This document shows, piece after piece, positions 43,370-54,225 of a DNA stretch of 64,000 nt. The stretch covers positions 86,555,049-86,619,048 of the forward strand of contig CM053156.1 of the NCBI GenBank assembly GCA_028571685.1, written 5' to 3'. The DNA is from Heterohyrax brucei (lineage: Eukaryota > Chordata > Mammalia > Hyracoidea > Procaviidae). A program made the position numbers and the translations under genes. Every line of letters begins with the position of its first letter. The first letter of the stretch is position 1. The notes beneath the pieces are model-generated. The model ran no database searches. It was not told where the DNA came from and was given only the letters and a program-made list of their open reading frames with translations.

Positions 43370-44095
43370 GTGCATCAGGGTCGTATCCTTTCACCATACC
43401 TTTTCAGTCTGTATGCCAAGAAAAGAATTGGAAAAGATGGACTATATAAAGAAGAACAAGGCATCAAGATTGGAAGAAGACTCATTAATGGTATGAATTA
43501 TGCATATGACACAACCTTGCTTGCTGAAAGCGAAAAGGATTGGGAAAACTTCCTGCTGAAGATCAAAGACCACAGCTTTCAATGTGGATTGTACCTAAGC
43601 ATCAAGAAAACAGAAATCCTCACAAGTGGACCAATAAGCAACGTCATGATAAACGGAGAAAGAGTTGAGTTTTTCAGGATTTCACATCGATGCCCAAGAA
43701 AGCGACAGCCAAGAAATCGAAAGAAACATTGCCTTAGGAAAGTCTGCCACAAAAGCCTCTTTATAATGTTGAAAAGGAAAGATGTCATCTTGAGGACTAA
43801 AGTGTGTCGGACACAGGTTGTGCTATTTTTAATAGCATCATGTGTGTGGGAAAGCTGGACAGTGAATGAGAAAGACAGAAGAAGAACGAATGCCTTGGAA
43901 CTGTGGTGTTGGAGACGAATACTGAGTGTACCACGGACCGCTAAAAGAGCAAACAGATCTGTTCTGAAAGAAGTCCAGCCAGAGTGCTCCTTGGAAGCAA
44001 AGATGGCAAGACTGTGTCTTACATCCTTTGGACATGGTGGAAGGGATCAGTCCCTGGAGAAGGATACCATGCTTGGTAAAGGAGAGGGTCTGTGA
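43370..44095 (+). pseudogene. RTE reverse transcriptase palm and C-terminal remnant
   Basis: This 241-codon open stretch holds SPYLFSLYAKKRIGK and YAYDTTLLAESEKDWENF (RT motif C with one catalytic Asp changed to Tyr). It also holds LSIKKTEILTSGP and the conserved RTE C-terminus RTNALELWCWRRILSVPR. It overlaps the preceding RT stretch in another frame, which indicates a frameshift near 43370-43496. No activity is expected. Confidence 0.85.
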
Positions 44096-44260
44096 AAAAG
44101 GGGAAGACCCTCTACAAGGTGGGTTCACACAGTGGGTGCAGCACTGGGCTTAAGCACAACAGTTTTGGTGCAGGACTGGGCAAGTGTTTGCTTCTGTTGA
44201 GCGTAGGGTCACTGTGAGTTGGAACCGATATGACGCCACCTGGCAACACCAGCAACAGCT

Positions 44261-46747
44261 CGTCTTAAGTCCAGATTTTAGAACCACATTGCCCAGTGTC
44301 TGAAAAACAGCCAATTGCGTTTTTGACTGGTAACACACTGACTCTGTAGTAGATCAATGGAGAGAATTGGCACTTTCACAGTACTGAGCCTTCTGATCCA
44401 CGAACTCAGTACATCTTTCTCCTAGTTTAGTTTCTTTGATTTATGTCAGCAAAACTTTTTTGTTTTTTACTGTACAGACTTTGTGTATATTTTGTTAAAT
44501 TTATCCCAAAGTATTTTCTGATGTTTCAGGTTGTTGCAAACTATTTTTCTTTTCAGTTATTTGTTACTAGTTCATAAACATAAGGTTGATTTTTACGTAT
44601 TGACTCTTCTATCCTGTGTCTCTCTGCTAAATGCATTTAGTCCTCGTAGTTTTTTGTTGATCCCTTGAACTTTTCATGTGTACGCAATCCTGTCATCTGC
44701 GAATAGTCATCTTGCTTCTTTCTTTCCAAGCTGCCTACTCCATCTGTCTCTGACTTCCCTTGTCCACCAGCTAGAGCCATCACTGCTGTGCTGAGCAGTG
44801 AGATCCGACCGACCCTGACCGGCGAGGGTTACAAATGAGGATGTGCAGAGTGTGACGAATTTTGTGAAGTGTTTTTTTTCCATCATCTGAGTTATTCACA
44901 GGCCTATCTTTTTTAGTCTCTTAAAATATTAAACGAATCTTGCATTCCTAGGATAATCTTCACTTGGTCATCGCATGTTGTCTTTTTCATACGTTGCTGG
45001 ATTTGATTACTGAAATCACCGTGAAGATTTCTGCCTCCATATTCTTGAGGCAGGTTAGTCTGTCATTTTCTGTATTTTCTTTATCTAGTTTGGTGTCCAG
45101 GTAATGCTGGCCTCATAAAGTGGATTAGGAAGTGTTTTGTCTTCGTTTTCTTTAGAAATAGTTTAGATAGAATAGGTAGTATTTCCTCTTAAGTGTTAGA
45201 TAAATTTTATAGATGAAGACATCTGAGTGAGGAGTTTTCCTTGTGGAATAATTTTTAGCTACTTTAGGTATGTATTTTTTCTTGAGGAAGCTTTGGTAGT
45301 TTATGTCTTTTGAGGAAGTTGCCCATTGTATCTGTATTTTTTAATTTGTATTAGCAGGAAATTGTTCATAATGTTCCTTGTAAACCTTTTAGTGGGTAGG
45401 ATTTTGCATTCTTGATGTCAGTAATTTGTGTTTTTTTTCTTTCTCTTGCTATGTCAGAATAGAAATTTTTCTGTTTCACTGCTCTTTTCAAGAAGCAGTC
45501 TTTGGTGTCATTGATACTTGCTTTTTATTGATTTTTGTTTTACTTTTGTTATTTCCTTCCTTTTGCTTAGTTTAATTTGTGATCGCTTCTTAAAGTGGAA
45601 ACTTGGATCACTGATTTAAGACTCTCCTTAAATATACATCCAAGTATGGGGTGTTCGGAGTAAGGGTGGGGGCATGGGGGTGTAAAAGCATCTAGAACTC
45701 TAAATTTCCTGTAACTACTGGTTTAGATAAATCCTACAGAAATTTTTTTATATTGTGTTTTCATTTTCATTTTGTTCAGAGTATTTCTAATTATGTCTCG
45801 TGGATTCTGTCTTGACCTGTTGGCTGTTTGGAAGTATGCTTGCTGATTTTCAGTTATTTGCAGATTTTCCATGGATTTTTCTATCACTGAATGCTGGTTT
45901 AAGCCCATGGTAGAGAATATGATGAGTATTATTTCGAACCTTTTACTTTTGACGTCTGCTTTGTGGCTCAGAAGATGGTCTGTCTTTGTGAATGTCCTGT
46001 GTGTGCTTGAAAAGACTGCATGTTCTGACACGTTTGCAAGGAGTGTTATAGAAACTTAAATAAGTCAACTTGTTTGATAGCCTGGTCATGTCTTCTGTAC
46101 CCTCTCTGCTTTTCTGTTAGTTGCAGTGTGAGAAATGTTTGAAATCCAGTCCTGATTAAGGATCTGTCTGTCTGTCTCTCCAGTTGCAGCAGCTTTTTCT
46201 TTGTCAGTTTAGAAGCTCTGTTATTAGATGTGTAAGTACATGTGACATTTCTGTGTTTTCTTAATCATGGGACCCCTTTACAACATGAAATGTATCATGT
46301 CTCTTTATGGCAACAGCCCTGCTTCCAAATTCTTCGTTTTGTCTGATGTTAATAGAGGTTTTCCCACCTTTCTATTGCTTAGTGTTGGCATATCTTTTTC
46401 CATCCATTTATGTTTAATATATTTATATCTCTATTTTAAAATGAGTTTCTTATAGATAGCTTTTCAGTTTAATTGGACAGTCTCTGCCTTTTAACTGTAG
46501 TGTTTAGAGCTGTGCTATTCAGTACAGTTGCTGCTACCCACACATAACTTGTTGTAATTTAAAATTCACTTCCTATATCCACTCACCACATCTCAGTCTC
46601 CGTTCCAGAACATTCTGCATACAGCACTGGTTCAAATCATTTTTTTTTAATTATAATTATCTATGTTTGTATCTAGATCTACTATCTTGCTTTTTTAAAT
46701 GTGTCCCATGTTAATGATTCTGTTTTATCACCACCATTACCTTGTTA
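44261..46747 (-). mobile_element. Large antisense L1, segment 3 (ORF2)
   Basis: Text resumes after the RTE: CAGTACTGAGCCTTCTGATC, GGTAATGCTGGCCTCATAAA, TTGCCCATTGTATCTGTATT, GGAGTGTTATAGAAACTTAA, ATAGAGGTTTTCCCACCTTT. All are in reversed ORF2 order. No ORF survives. Confidence 0.85.
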
Positions 46748-46958
46748 CGGGCCCTAGTGTACAGTAGTTACAGCACTCAGCTGCTAGCTGGGAGGTCTGC
46801 AGTTTGAGCCCACCAGCCACTCTGCCTGTGGGAGAAAGATGCAGCCGTCTGCTTCCATAATGATTCATAACCTCTGAAACCCTGTGGAGCAGCTCTGCTT
46901 CATCCTTCGTGGTTACTGTGAGTTGGAGTCAACTTGTCACTGGTTGGATTGCTTTGGG
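46748..46958 (+). mobile_element. AfroSINE, long variant
   Basis: GGGCCCTAGTGTACAGTAGT, AGGTCTGCAGTTTGAGCCCA, GAAAGATGCAGCCGTCTGCT, GTGAGTTGGAGTCAACTTGT. Confidence 0.93.
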
Positions 46959-47022
46959 TATTGACTTGGTAGCTCTACTTTTTTCTGTTATTTCAGTAGA
47001 TAAACCTCAGGTGTTCCCTCAC

Positions 47023-50000
47023 TTGCCTGTCAGTTTGTCCTGCTGTGGGAGCTTGCATGTTTCTGTGATGCTGGAAGCTATGCCACTGGTATTTAGATAC
47101 CAGCAGGGTCACCCATGGTCGACAGGCTTCAGCTGAGCATCCAGACCAACACAGTCTGGGAAGAAGGACCTGACAGTCTACTTCTGAAAAGAACTAGCCA
47201 GGGGAAACCTTATGAATAGCAGCAGAACATTGTCAAATACGGTGCCGGAGAAGGAGCCCCCAGGATGGAAGGCACTGAAGAAGATAACTGGGGAAGAGCT
47301 GCCTTCTGCAAGCAGAGTCAGCCTTCATGATACGGATGTTGTAAAGCCTGTTGAGACCTTCATTTGCTGATGTGGCTTAACTCAAAATGAGAGGAAACAG
47401 CTGCAAACATCCATTAATAATCAGAACATGTAATGTACAAAATATGAATCTAGGAAAATTGGAAATCATTAGGAATGCAATGCAATGCAAAGCAAGGCAT
47501 AAACATCAATGTCCTAGGTGTTAGTGAGCTGAAATGGACCAGTATTGGTCATTTTGAATCCAGCAGTTGTGTGGTCTACTAGGCCGAGAACAAAAACCTG
47601 AAGAGGGATGGTGTTGCATTCATTATCGAAAAGAACATTTCCAGATCTGTCCTGAAGCACAAGGCTGTCAATGATAGACCAATATCCGTATGCTTACAGG
47701 GAAGGCCAGTGAATACAACTGTTCAAATGTATGCACCAACCACTAGGCCAAAGAAGAAGACATGGGAGATTTTTACCAGCTTCTGCAGTCTGAGATTGAT
47801 CGAACATGCAGTCAAGATACATTGATAATTACTGGTGACTGGAATGCAAATGTTGGAAACAAAGAAGAAGGATCAGTAGTTGGAAAATGTGACATTGGTG
47901 ATAGAAATGATGCCTGAGATTTCATGATAGAATTTTGCAAGACTAATGACTTCTTCATTGCAAATACATTTTTTAACTAACACAGATGGCAGCTGCACAC
48001 ATGGACCTCAGCAGATGGCATAGGAATCAAATAGACTACATCTGTGGAAGAAGGTGGTGGGAAAGCTCCGTATCAGCAGTCAGAACAAGACCAAGTGCTG
48101 ACTGCAGCACAGGCCATCAGCAGCTCACATGCAAGTTCACATTGAAACTGAAGAAAATTAGAAGTCTGCAAGAGCCAGGATATGATCTCAAGTGTATCTC
48201 ACCTGAGTTTGGAGACCATGTCAAGAACAGATTTGATGTGTTGAACACTAGTGACCAAAGAGTGTATGAATTATGGAATGACTCCAGAGACATCATCCAT
48301 GAAGAAAGCAACAGTTCATTAAAAAGACAAGAAAGAGAGACGGAAGTGGATGTCAGGAGAGACTCCGAAACTTAACTCTCCAACGTTGAGCAGCTAAAGC
48401 CAAAAAAATGGAATGATGAAGTAAAAGAACTGAAGATTTTAAAGGACAGCTTACGAAGACAGATTACTTACGAAGACAGATTATTATAATGACATATGCA
48501 AAGAGCTAAATACCGAAAACCAAAAGGGAAGAACATGTTCTGCATTTCTCAAGCTGAAAGAACTGAAGTAAAAATTGAAGCCTCAAGTTCCAATAGTGAA
48601 GCGTTCTACAGGGAAGATGTTAAATGACTCAGGAAACATCAAAAGAAGATGGAAGGAATACAGAGTCATTATACCAGAAAGAACTGGTCAGTGTTCAGCT
48701 GTTTGAAGAGGCAGCGTATGATCAGGAACTGATGGTACTGAAGGAAGAAATTGAAGCTGCGTTGAAGGCGTTGACAAAAACAAGGCTCCAGGAATCAATG
48801 GAATACCAACTGAGATGTTTCAACAAACATGCAGTGCTGTAAGTGCTGACTTAGAAGACAGCCACCTGAGCCAACAGACTGGAAGAGATCCATTTTTATG
48901 CCTATTCCTAAGAAAGGTGGTCCAGCCGAATGTGGAAATTACTGAAAATGTTATAAATATCACATGCAAGTACAGTTTTGCTTAGGATCTTTAAAAGTGG
49001 CTGCAACAGTATATTGACAAGAACTGCCAGAAATTCAAGCTGAATTCAGTAGAGGATGTGGAACCAGGAATATCATTGCTTATATCAGATGGATCTTGGC
49101 TGAAAGAAGAGAATACCAGAGAGATGTTTACCTGTGTTTCGTTGACTGCATGAAGGCATTTGACTATGTGGGTCGTAACAAATTATGGCTAACATTACAG
49201 AGAATGAGAATTCCAGAACACTCTTGTGCTTTTAAGGAATCAGTACACGGATCAAGAGGCAACCTATGTTGTGCAGATAACACAACCTTACCTGCTAAAG
49301 GTGAAGAGTATTTGAAACACTAATGAAGTTCAAAGACCACAGCCTTCAGTAGGGATTGCACCTCAACATCAAGAAACAAAAATAAATCCTCACAGCTGGA
49401 CCAGTAACCAACATTGTAACAAAGGGAGAAAGGATTGAAGTTGTCAAGGATTTCGTTTTACTTGATTCCACAATCAACGCCCACAGTAGCAGCAGTTGAG
49501 AAATCAAAAGGCCCATTGCATTGGGAAGATCTGCTACAAAGGACTTTCTTAAAGTATTGAAAAGGTGGTCACCTCAACGATTAGGGTGTGCCTGACCCAA
49601 GCCATGGTATTTTCAGTCGCATCATAGGTATGCAAAAGCTAGACAGTGAATAAGGAAGATAGGATTGATGCCTTCAGAGTGTGGTGTTGGAGAAGAATGT
49701 TGAATGTACCACCAAAAGAACAAACAGATCTGTTCTAGGAGAAGTACAACGAGAGTGCTCCTTGGAAGCAAAGATGGTGAGACTGTGTCATACATACTTT
49801 GGATATGTTGTCAGGAGGGGTCAGTCCCTGGAGAAGGACATCATGCTTGGTAGGGTGGAGGGTCAGCGAAAAAGACAATGACCTTCAATGAATGGATTGC
49901 CACAGTGGCTGCAGCGATGGGCTTAAGCATAGAAACTTGCCGGACGTGGCACAAGACCAGGCAGTGTTTCATTCTGTTGTGCATATGGTTGTCATGAGTC

Positions 50001-50033
50001 GGTAGCAACTCGATGACACCTAACAACAACCAC
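47023..50033 (+). mobile_element. RTE (BovB-like) LINE, near full length, copy 2
   Basis: This 3.0-kb copy starts with the same leader as copy 1 and ends GTAGCAACTCGATGACACCT followed by AACAACAAC. Endonuclease traces lie near 47420-47930 (TGACTGGAATGCAAATGTTG, the GDWNAN motif). RT traces lie near 48620-49330 (EYQRDVYLCFVDCMKAFDYV). The finger-to-palm segment carries an internal deletion before CADNTTLPAKG, where the catalytic YADD has become CADN. Many stops are present; it is a dead copy. Confidence 0.9.
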
Positions 50034-50039
50034 CCCAGG

Positions 50040-50443
50040 TGTTATGGATTGTATTCAGTTTCCAAAAATGTGTGCTATGAATCCTAATTCCTATACCTGT
50101 GGTTATAAGCGCCTTTGGAAATGGGTTTTCTTTGTTATATTAACGAGGCATAGTAGTATAGGGTATGTCTTGAGTCAGTCTCTTTTGAGATATAAAAGAT
50201 GAAACAAGCAAGTGAGCAGGAAAGCAGGGATGGTAGAAAGAGATGCCAGGGTGCTTGAAGACTGACCAGGAGCAAAAGCTCAAAGAGACAAGGACCTTCC
50301 TCAAGGGACCACAGAGAAAAATCCTTTCGCTAGAACTGGCACCCTGTGTTTGGACATGGATAGCCTCCTGAGAGTAAATACCTGTTTATTGAAGCCACCC
50401 AGTGGTGGTATTTCTGTGACAGCAGCACTAGGTAGCAAAGACA
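50040..50443 (+). mobile_element. MaLR-type solo LTR, complete
   Basis: TGTTATGGATTGTATTCAGT to ACTAGGTAGCAAAGACA (404 bp, TG..CA). AGAACTGGCACCCTGTGTTT and GAAGCCACCCAGTGGTGGTA are shared with sister copies. It begins 6 bp after RTE copy 2. Confidence 0.8.
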
Positions 50444-50854
50444 CTAGGGTTTGCAGTATTACTTCCGTGACCGGCCTAACTTTAAATAGTACACGACTTC
50501 ATAGAGACTGCAGGAACATTCCAGGAGGATACATGCGTTTCCTTTTCCTGTCTTTGATACTGCTGTTGGCATTTGTTGTAAGTCGGTGTGGTGTATCCTC
50601 CACAGTATACACTGTTTTGTTCTTTACATAGCCATTGCTCTTGAAGAGACTATTAGTCTTTTTTTCTCTGTGTTGTGACGGTGTCAGTTTCTTCATTTGT
50701 TTGTCTTCAGAATAAGTCCTCATGTCCAGTGGCATGAGCCTTTGGTGAGTTTCTTTCAGAATGCCGTGACTGTTCTTGGCCTGTTGCATTTCCATATAAG
50801 CATTAAGAATCATCTGTTTCCACACATACAATTAAACACACTAATCCCCGGTAT
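50444..50854. other. No gene recognised (RAB22A intron 2)
   Basis: AT-rich; may include decayed L1. Confidence 0.4.
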
Positions 50855-51008
50855 GTTTTTTATTGAGGTGAAATTCACATAAAGTTAACTTTGAACATGA
50901 ACAACAGCTCTGGCATTCAGTCCATTCACAGTGTTATACAACTACTTCATCTGTCAAATTCCAAAACATTTTCATCACCCTAAAATAATACCCATTACCC
51001 ATTAAGCA
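50855..51008 (-). mobile_element. L1 3' end, antisense (segment a)
   Basis: TTTTTATTGAGGTGAAATTC, CATTCAGTCCATTCACAGTG, AAAACATTTTCATCACCCTA. Continues at 51426 after a SINE nest. Confidence 0.85.
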
Positions 51009-51425
51009 GGAGCCCCAGTGGTACAGAGGCTCAAGTGTTCACTGCAAACCAAAAGATATGAAACCCACCCAGCAGCTCTGCCAGAGAAAAGACCTGGGCA
51101 TCTGTGGCCATAAAGATTATGAAAACTGGACCCTTTGCCCACTAAGTCAGTTCCTACTCATAGTGACCCTGTAGTAGAGAAGAGCACTGTCTGATGGACC
51201 TTCCAAGGCTATGGTCTTCGTGGAAGCAGACTGCCACGCCTTCTCCCGTGAAGCGGCTGGTGGGCCCTAACCACTGACCTTCAGTTAGCGCCTGAGCTCT
51301 TAACCACTGCCTCACTAGGGCTAGTTCCATCAGGATTACAGCGGAGACAACTCTATGAGGGATTTGTCCTCTGTCACTTGGGGTCACTAGGAGTTGAAAA
51401 TCAGCCAGACTAACATGCAACAGCA
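51009..51425 (+). mobile_element. AfroSINE (long variant) split by a reversed AfroSINE
   Basis: Outer copy: 51009-51126 (GGAGCCCCAGTGGTACAGAG to GGCCATAAAGATTATGAAAA) and 51326-51425 (CAGGATTACAGC to GGGGTCACTAGGAGTTGAAA). Confidence 0.85.
51127..51325 (-). mobile_element. AfroSINE, long variant, inner reversed copy
   Basis: TTGCCCACTAAGTCAGTTCC, AGACTGCCACGCCTTCTCCC, ACCACTGCCTCACTAGGGCT. It lies inside the outer copy in opposite orientation. Confidence 0.9.
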
Positions 51426-52059
51426 ACTCCCATTGAGCAGTTACTTCCCCTGCTCCCCCCACCAGCCCCTGGCACCCATCAACCTGCTCCCTGTCTCTGC
51501 TGATTTGCTATCCTGGATAGGCACCTGGGAACTGTGCAGCCTGGACTTTGTGTCTGGCTTCTTTCACTGAGATAATTTTTTTTAGTTTTTTTCCTACATG
51601 ATTGCATGTATAGGTTACTTGACTTGATTTCTGTCTGTGGCCATAGTGTGGTTTTGATTGGGGTTGCATTGGCTTTGCAGATTGGTTTAGAGAGGAGTCA
51701 CCCCTTTATAATACTGAATTTTCTAATCTGTGAACATGGATTATCCCCTCATTATTAGGCTTCTTTCATTTCTGTGATTTCTTTTCTGCTTCTCTGGGTA
51801 GTGGTCTTACTCATCTTGTTAGATTTATTCCAAGGAATTTCATGATTTTAATGCTACTTTATGCTGTTAATTTGATAAATAGTGCTGTTTTGACCTTTTC
51901 ATTTCTTTCTGGTATAAATAAATGCAATTTTTTTGTTTTTTAATTGAGCTTACATCCAGTGACCCTGCTGAATTGATTCACTAGTTCTTGCAGTGTATGC
52001 GTGTGGATTTTCTTCAGTTTTGTCTATACATTTTTCTGTTACCTGGGAATCAGCCATAT
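51426..52059 (-). mobile_element. L1, antisense (segment b)
   Basis: ACTGAGATAATTTTTTTTAG, GGTTGCATTGGCTTTGCAGA, TTATAATACTGAATTTTCTA, TGAATTGATTCACTAGTTCT; reversed L1 3' UTR into ORF2. Confidence 0.8.
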
Positions 52060-52232
52060 GGTGGTGGTGGTGGTGGCTGCTGTGGAGTCTGTTGTGACTC
52101 AACGGCAGCACCGTATGTGCGGAGTAGACCAAACTAAGTGCTCTTTGGTGTTTTTAAGCAGCTTTCCAGGCCTGCCTTCCAAGGAGCCTCTGTCTGAGTT
52201 CCCACAGCCAAGTTTCCACTGGTGATTGAGTA
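52060..52232 (-). mobile_element. AfroSINE, long variant, diverged
   Basis: A GGTGGTGGTGGTGGTGG run, then GTTGTGACTCAACGGCAGCA, GGAGTAGACCAAACTAAGTG and CAGGCCTGCCTTCCAAGGAG. Confidence 0.7.
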
Positions 52233-52345
52233 CTTCAGGGCCTCCAGTGTTTTTAGTAACAATCCTTTGTTGTTTTTTGTTTTTTTGCTTTTGTTTTATT
52301 GGGTTGAGTGAGACCTCCAGTACAATGCTGAATAGAAATGATGTT

Positions 52346-52815
52346 TTCCTCCAGGTGGCAGATTACCAACTTGTAAATTCCAGCTGACAAAACGATGACA
52401 CAATGACATTTCAGAAGTTACAAGGATCTAACAAAGAGCAGCTGCTTTAGGACTTTCCGTACCACGTAACTTACTAGGGAAGAACATCCATTTGATGAAG
52501 GGTGATGAGGTTCAGTAGGAAAGCAGAGATGATCCGGCTCAGTTCAGAACCTTCGGTTGGCAGCATCAAGTCTGGTTCTGTGATCTTGGATGGAGCCGTG
52601 CGCTTCTTTCCCAGTGGTCTGGTTCTGTCCTCAGAAGCAGCGAAATTGTGGTGTGAGTCTTTTAGTTGGGTGGACAACGCCAGGTAGGAGCCACAGTCTT
52701 GTTTAATTGGGGAGGTGAAGCCAGATCTTAACTTTGTGTAGTTTAGCAGCAGGATTAAAACTCCTGTAGTCCTTTCCAGTGAGGCTCCAGCAAATATTTT
52801 AGCTGATTTTTTTTT
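52346..52815 (-). pseudogene. Unidentified 470-bp segment with a long open frame; possible retrocopy
   Basis: This stretch interrupts antisense L1 and matches no repeat I know. On minus a frame stays open for about 110 codons from near 52815 to a TAG near 52474. It includes AKIFAGASLERTTGVLILLL, GSYLALSTQLKDSHHNFAAS and ELSRIISAFLLNLITLHQMD, followed by about 130 bp of UTR-like text. The composition is protein-like and has no stops. I do not recognise the protein. It lacks its own A-tail; upstream on minus lies the A-tail of the repeat at 52816. It may be a processed gene fragment or a downstream transduction carried with that repeat. Confidence 0.35.
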
Positions 52816-53285
52816 TAAACATTGTGCTTTAAGTAAGTTTACAGTCCCAATCACTTGGCCATATAAAACCTCAAACACACTCCACTGTGCTATCTAACTG
52901 CCCCTCCCCCCCCACAGCACACTGCTCCTCTCCATTGTCTACTTCCCGCATCCATTTTGCGAACTCCTGTCCCCTCCACTCGTCTGTCTCAGCTCGGAGC
53001 AGGAGCTGCTCAGACAGTCTCAGGTGCGTAGTTAAGCCAAGGAGCGTATGCTTCACCAGCAGCACTCTGTGTCTTCTAGTCCAGTCCAATCTCTGTCTGA
53101 AGAGTTGGCTCCAGTACTGGTTTCAGCTCTGGGCTAACAGAGAGTCCGGGGCCATGTCCTTAGGGGACCCTCCACTCTGACAGACTATCACATGTTGTCT
53201 TTTAATAGAGTCCTAGTTCTGCACACCCATTTTTCTCTTGCCGTGTCAGGGACTTTGCGTTGTGTTTGTTCCCTGTTAGAGCAGC
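52816..53285 (-). mobile_element. Poly(A)-tailed lineage repeat, copy D
   Basis: The T-run at 52809-52817 is the reversed A-tail. AAGTAAGTTTACAGTCCC, GTCTGAAGAGTTGGCTCCAG, TAATAGAGTCCTAGTTCTGC and CCCATTTTTCTCTTGCCGTG are the reverse of blocks in copy B (10905-11594). Confidence 0.75.
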
Positions 53286-54225
53286 AACTGGGGACTCGTA
53301 CTTGATTTCAGCAGGAAAGCTTTACCTGTATTATCAATAAATGTCTGCAGTCTTTTGTACATAGTGTCCTTATCACATTACAGGAATGCCATTCTTCTGT
53401 CATTTGCTGAGAATATTTTTTTTCTCCATTAATAATTCGATCGAAAGATTTGTATTCATCTATTGGGATGATCATATAATTAGTCTTTTTTATATTCTTA
53501 ATGTGATGCGATACTCTTTACCTATTACTGAGGTTTGTTTGTTATTACGTTTAGGGGTTTTGTGTACATTTGTTAATAAGAATGTCATTTAATCCTCCTC
53601 CTTGTCATGTTTATGTCCGGTTTGGTATCAAGGTTATGCTTGCTTCATAGAATGGGTTGGGAGCCTCTTCTCTGGAACAGTTTGTGTAAAATGGCTCTTA
53701 TTGCCTCCTTAAATGCTTAGTAAATTTCACTGATGATGCCATCTGGGCTCCGGGTTTTCCTTGTTACTGGTATTGAATGATGGAGCCAGTTTCTTTTGTA
53801 GTTATAAGTGATTCATCTTCAAATTTTTTATTTCTTCTATTAGTTTTGATAGGGTTTCAGGGTGTGTGGGTGTGGGTGTGTGTGTGCGTGTGCATGCTTG
53901 TGTGTTTTCTCAAGGGATTTTTATTCTTTCATACAAAGTTTCAAATTTATTGGCATAAATTTATGAAGATTCTGTACTTCCATCCTTTTTCATTTCTAAT
54001 TTTACTTACATTATTTTTGCCTTGGATCAATTCCATGGTGTTTTATTTTCCCTTGCATTAATTTCTGTTCTTTTTCATTTTTATTCTTTCTTCATTAGGT
54101 TCAATGTGCCGTTCTTTTTCTAAGTTCTTAAGATACGTGTAGTATTTATTTTTAGTCCTTCTTATGTTTTGTGACCTTCACTATGGCTTTTGCTGGATCC
54201 AGTAAGTTTATATATAATGTAATTT
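53286..54225 (-). mobile_element. L1 ORF2, antisense (segment c)
   Basis: CATCTATTGGGATGATCATA, AGAATGGGTTGGGAGCCTCT, TGATGCCATCTGGGCTCCGG; reversed ORF2. A (TG)n-rich tract lies at 53866-53910. Broken at 54226 by RTE. Confidence 0.85.

Larger units (their letters stand above)
40197..44260 (+). mobile_element. RTE (BovB-like) LINE, near full length, copy 1
   Basis: This is a non-LTR retrotransposon of about 3.17 kb once an 877-bp L1 insertion and one duplicated 16-bp copy are removed. A 5' leader shared with the copy at 47023 begins TTGCCTGTCAGTTTGTC. An endonuclease domain follows (40457-41068; IIGTWNIQSINLGKLE, ILGVSELKLTSIG, SDRIIPMCLQGRP). The RT domain is split over several frames (42914-43496: IQAGFRRGHGTRDIISDV; 43370-44095: NGMNYAYDTTLLAES). 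The C-terminal motif ELWCWRRILSVPRT is also visible. The RT box YADD reads YAYD, and stops and frameshifts break the ORF, so it is dead. The 3' end (GGTCACTGTGAGTTGGAACC, then CAACACCAGCAACA) carries the tail module shared with AfroSINEs. Confidence 0.92.

Noticed and set aside
53866-53910. TG-rich tract as a regulatory or Z-DNA element
   Set aside because: A short imperfect (TG)n microsatellite inside dead L1; no further evidence.
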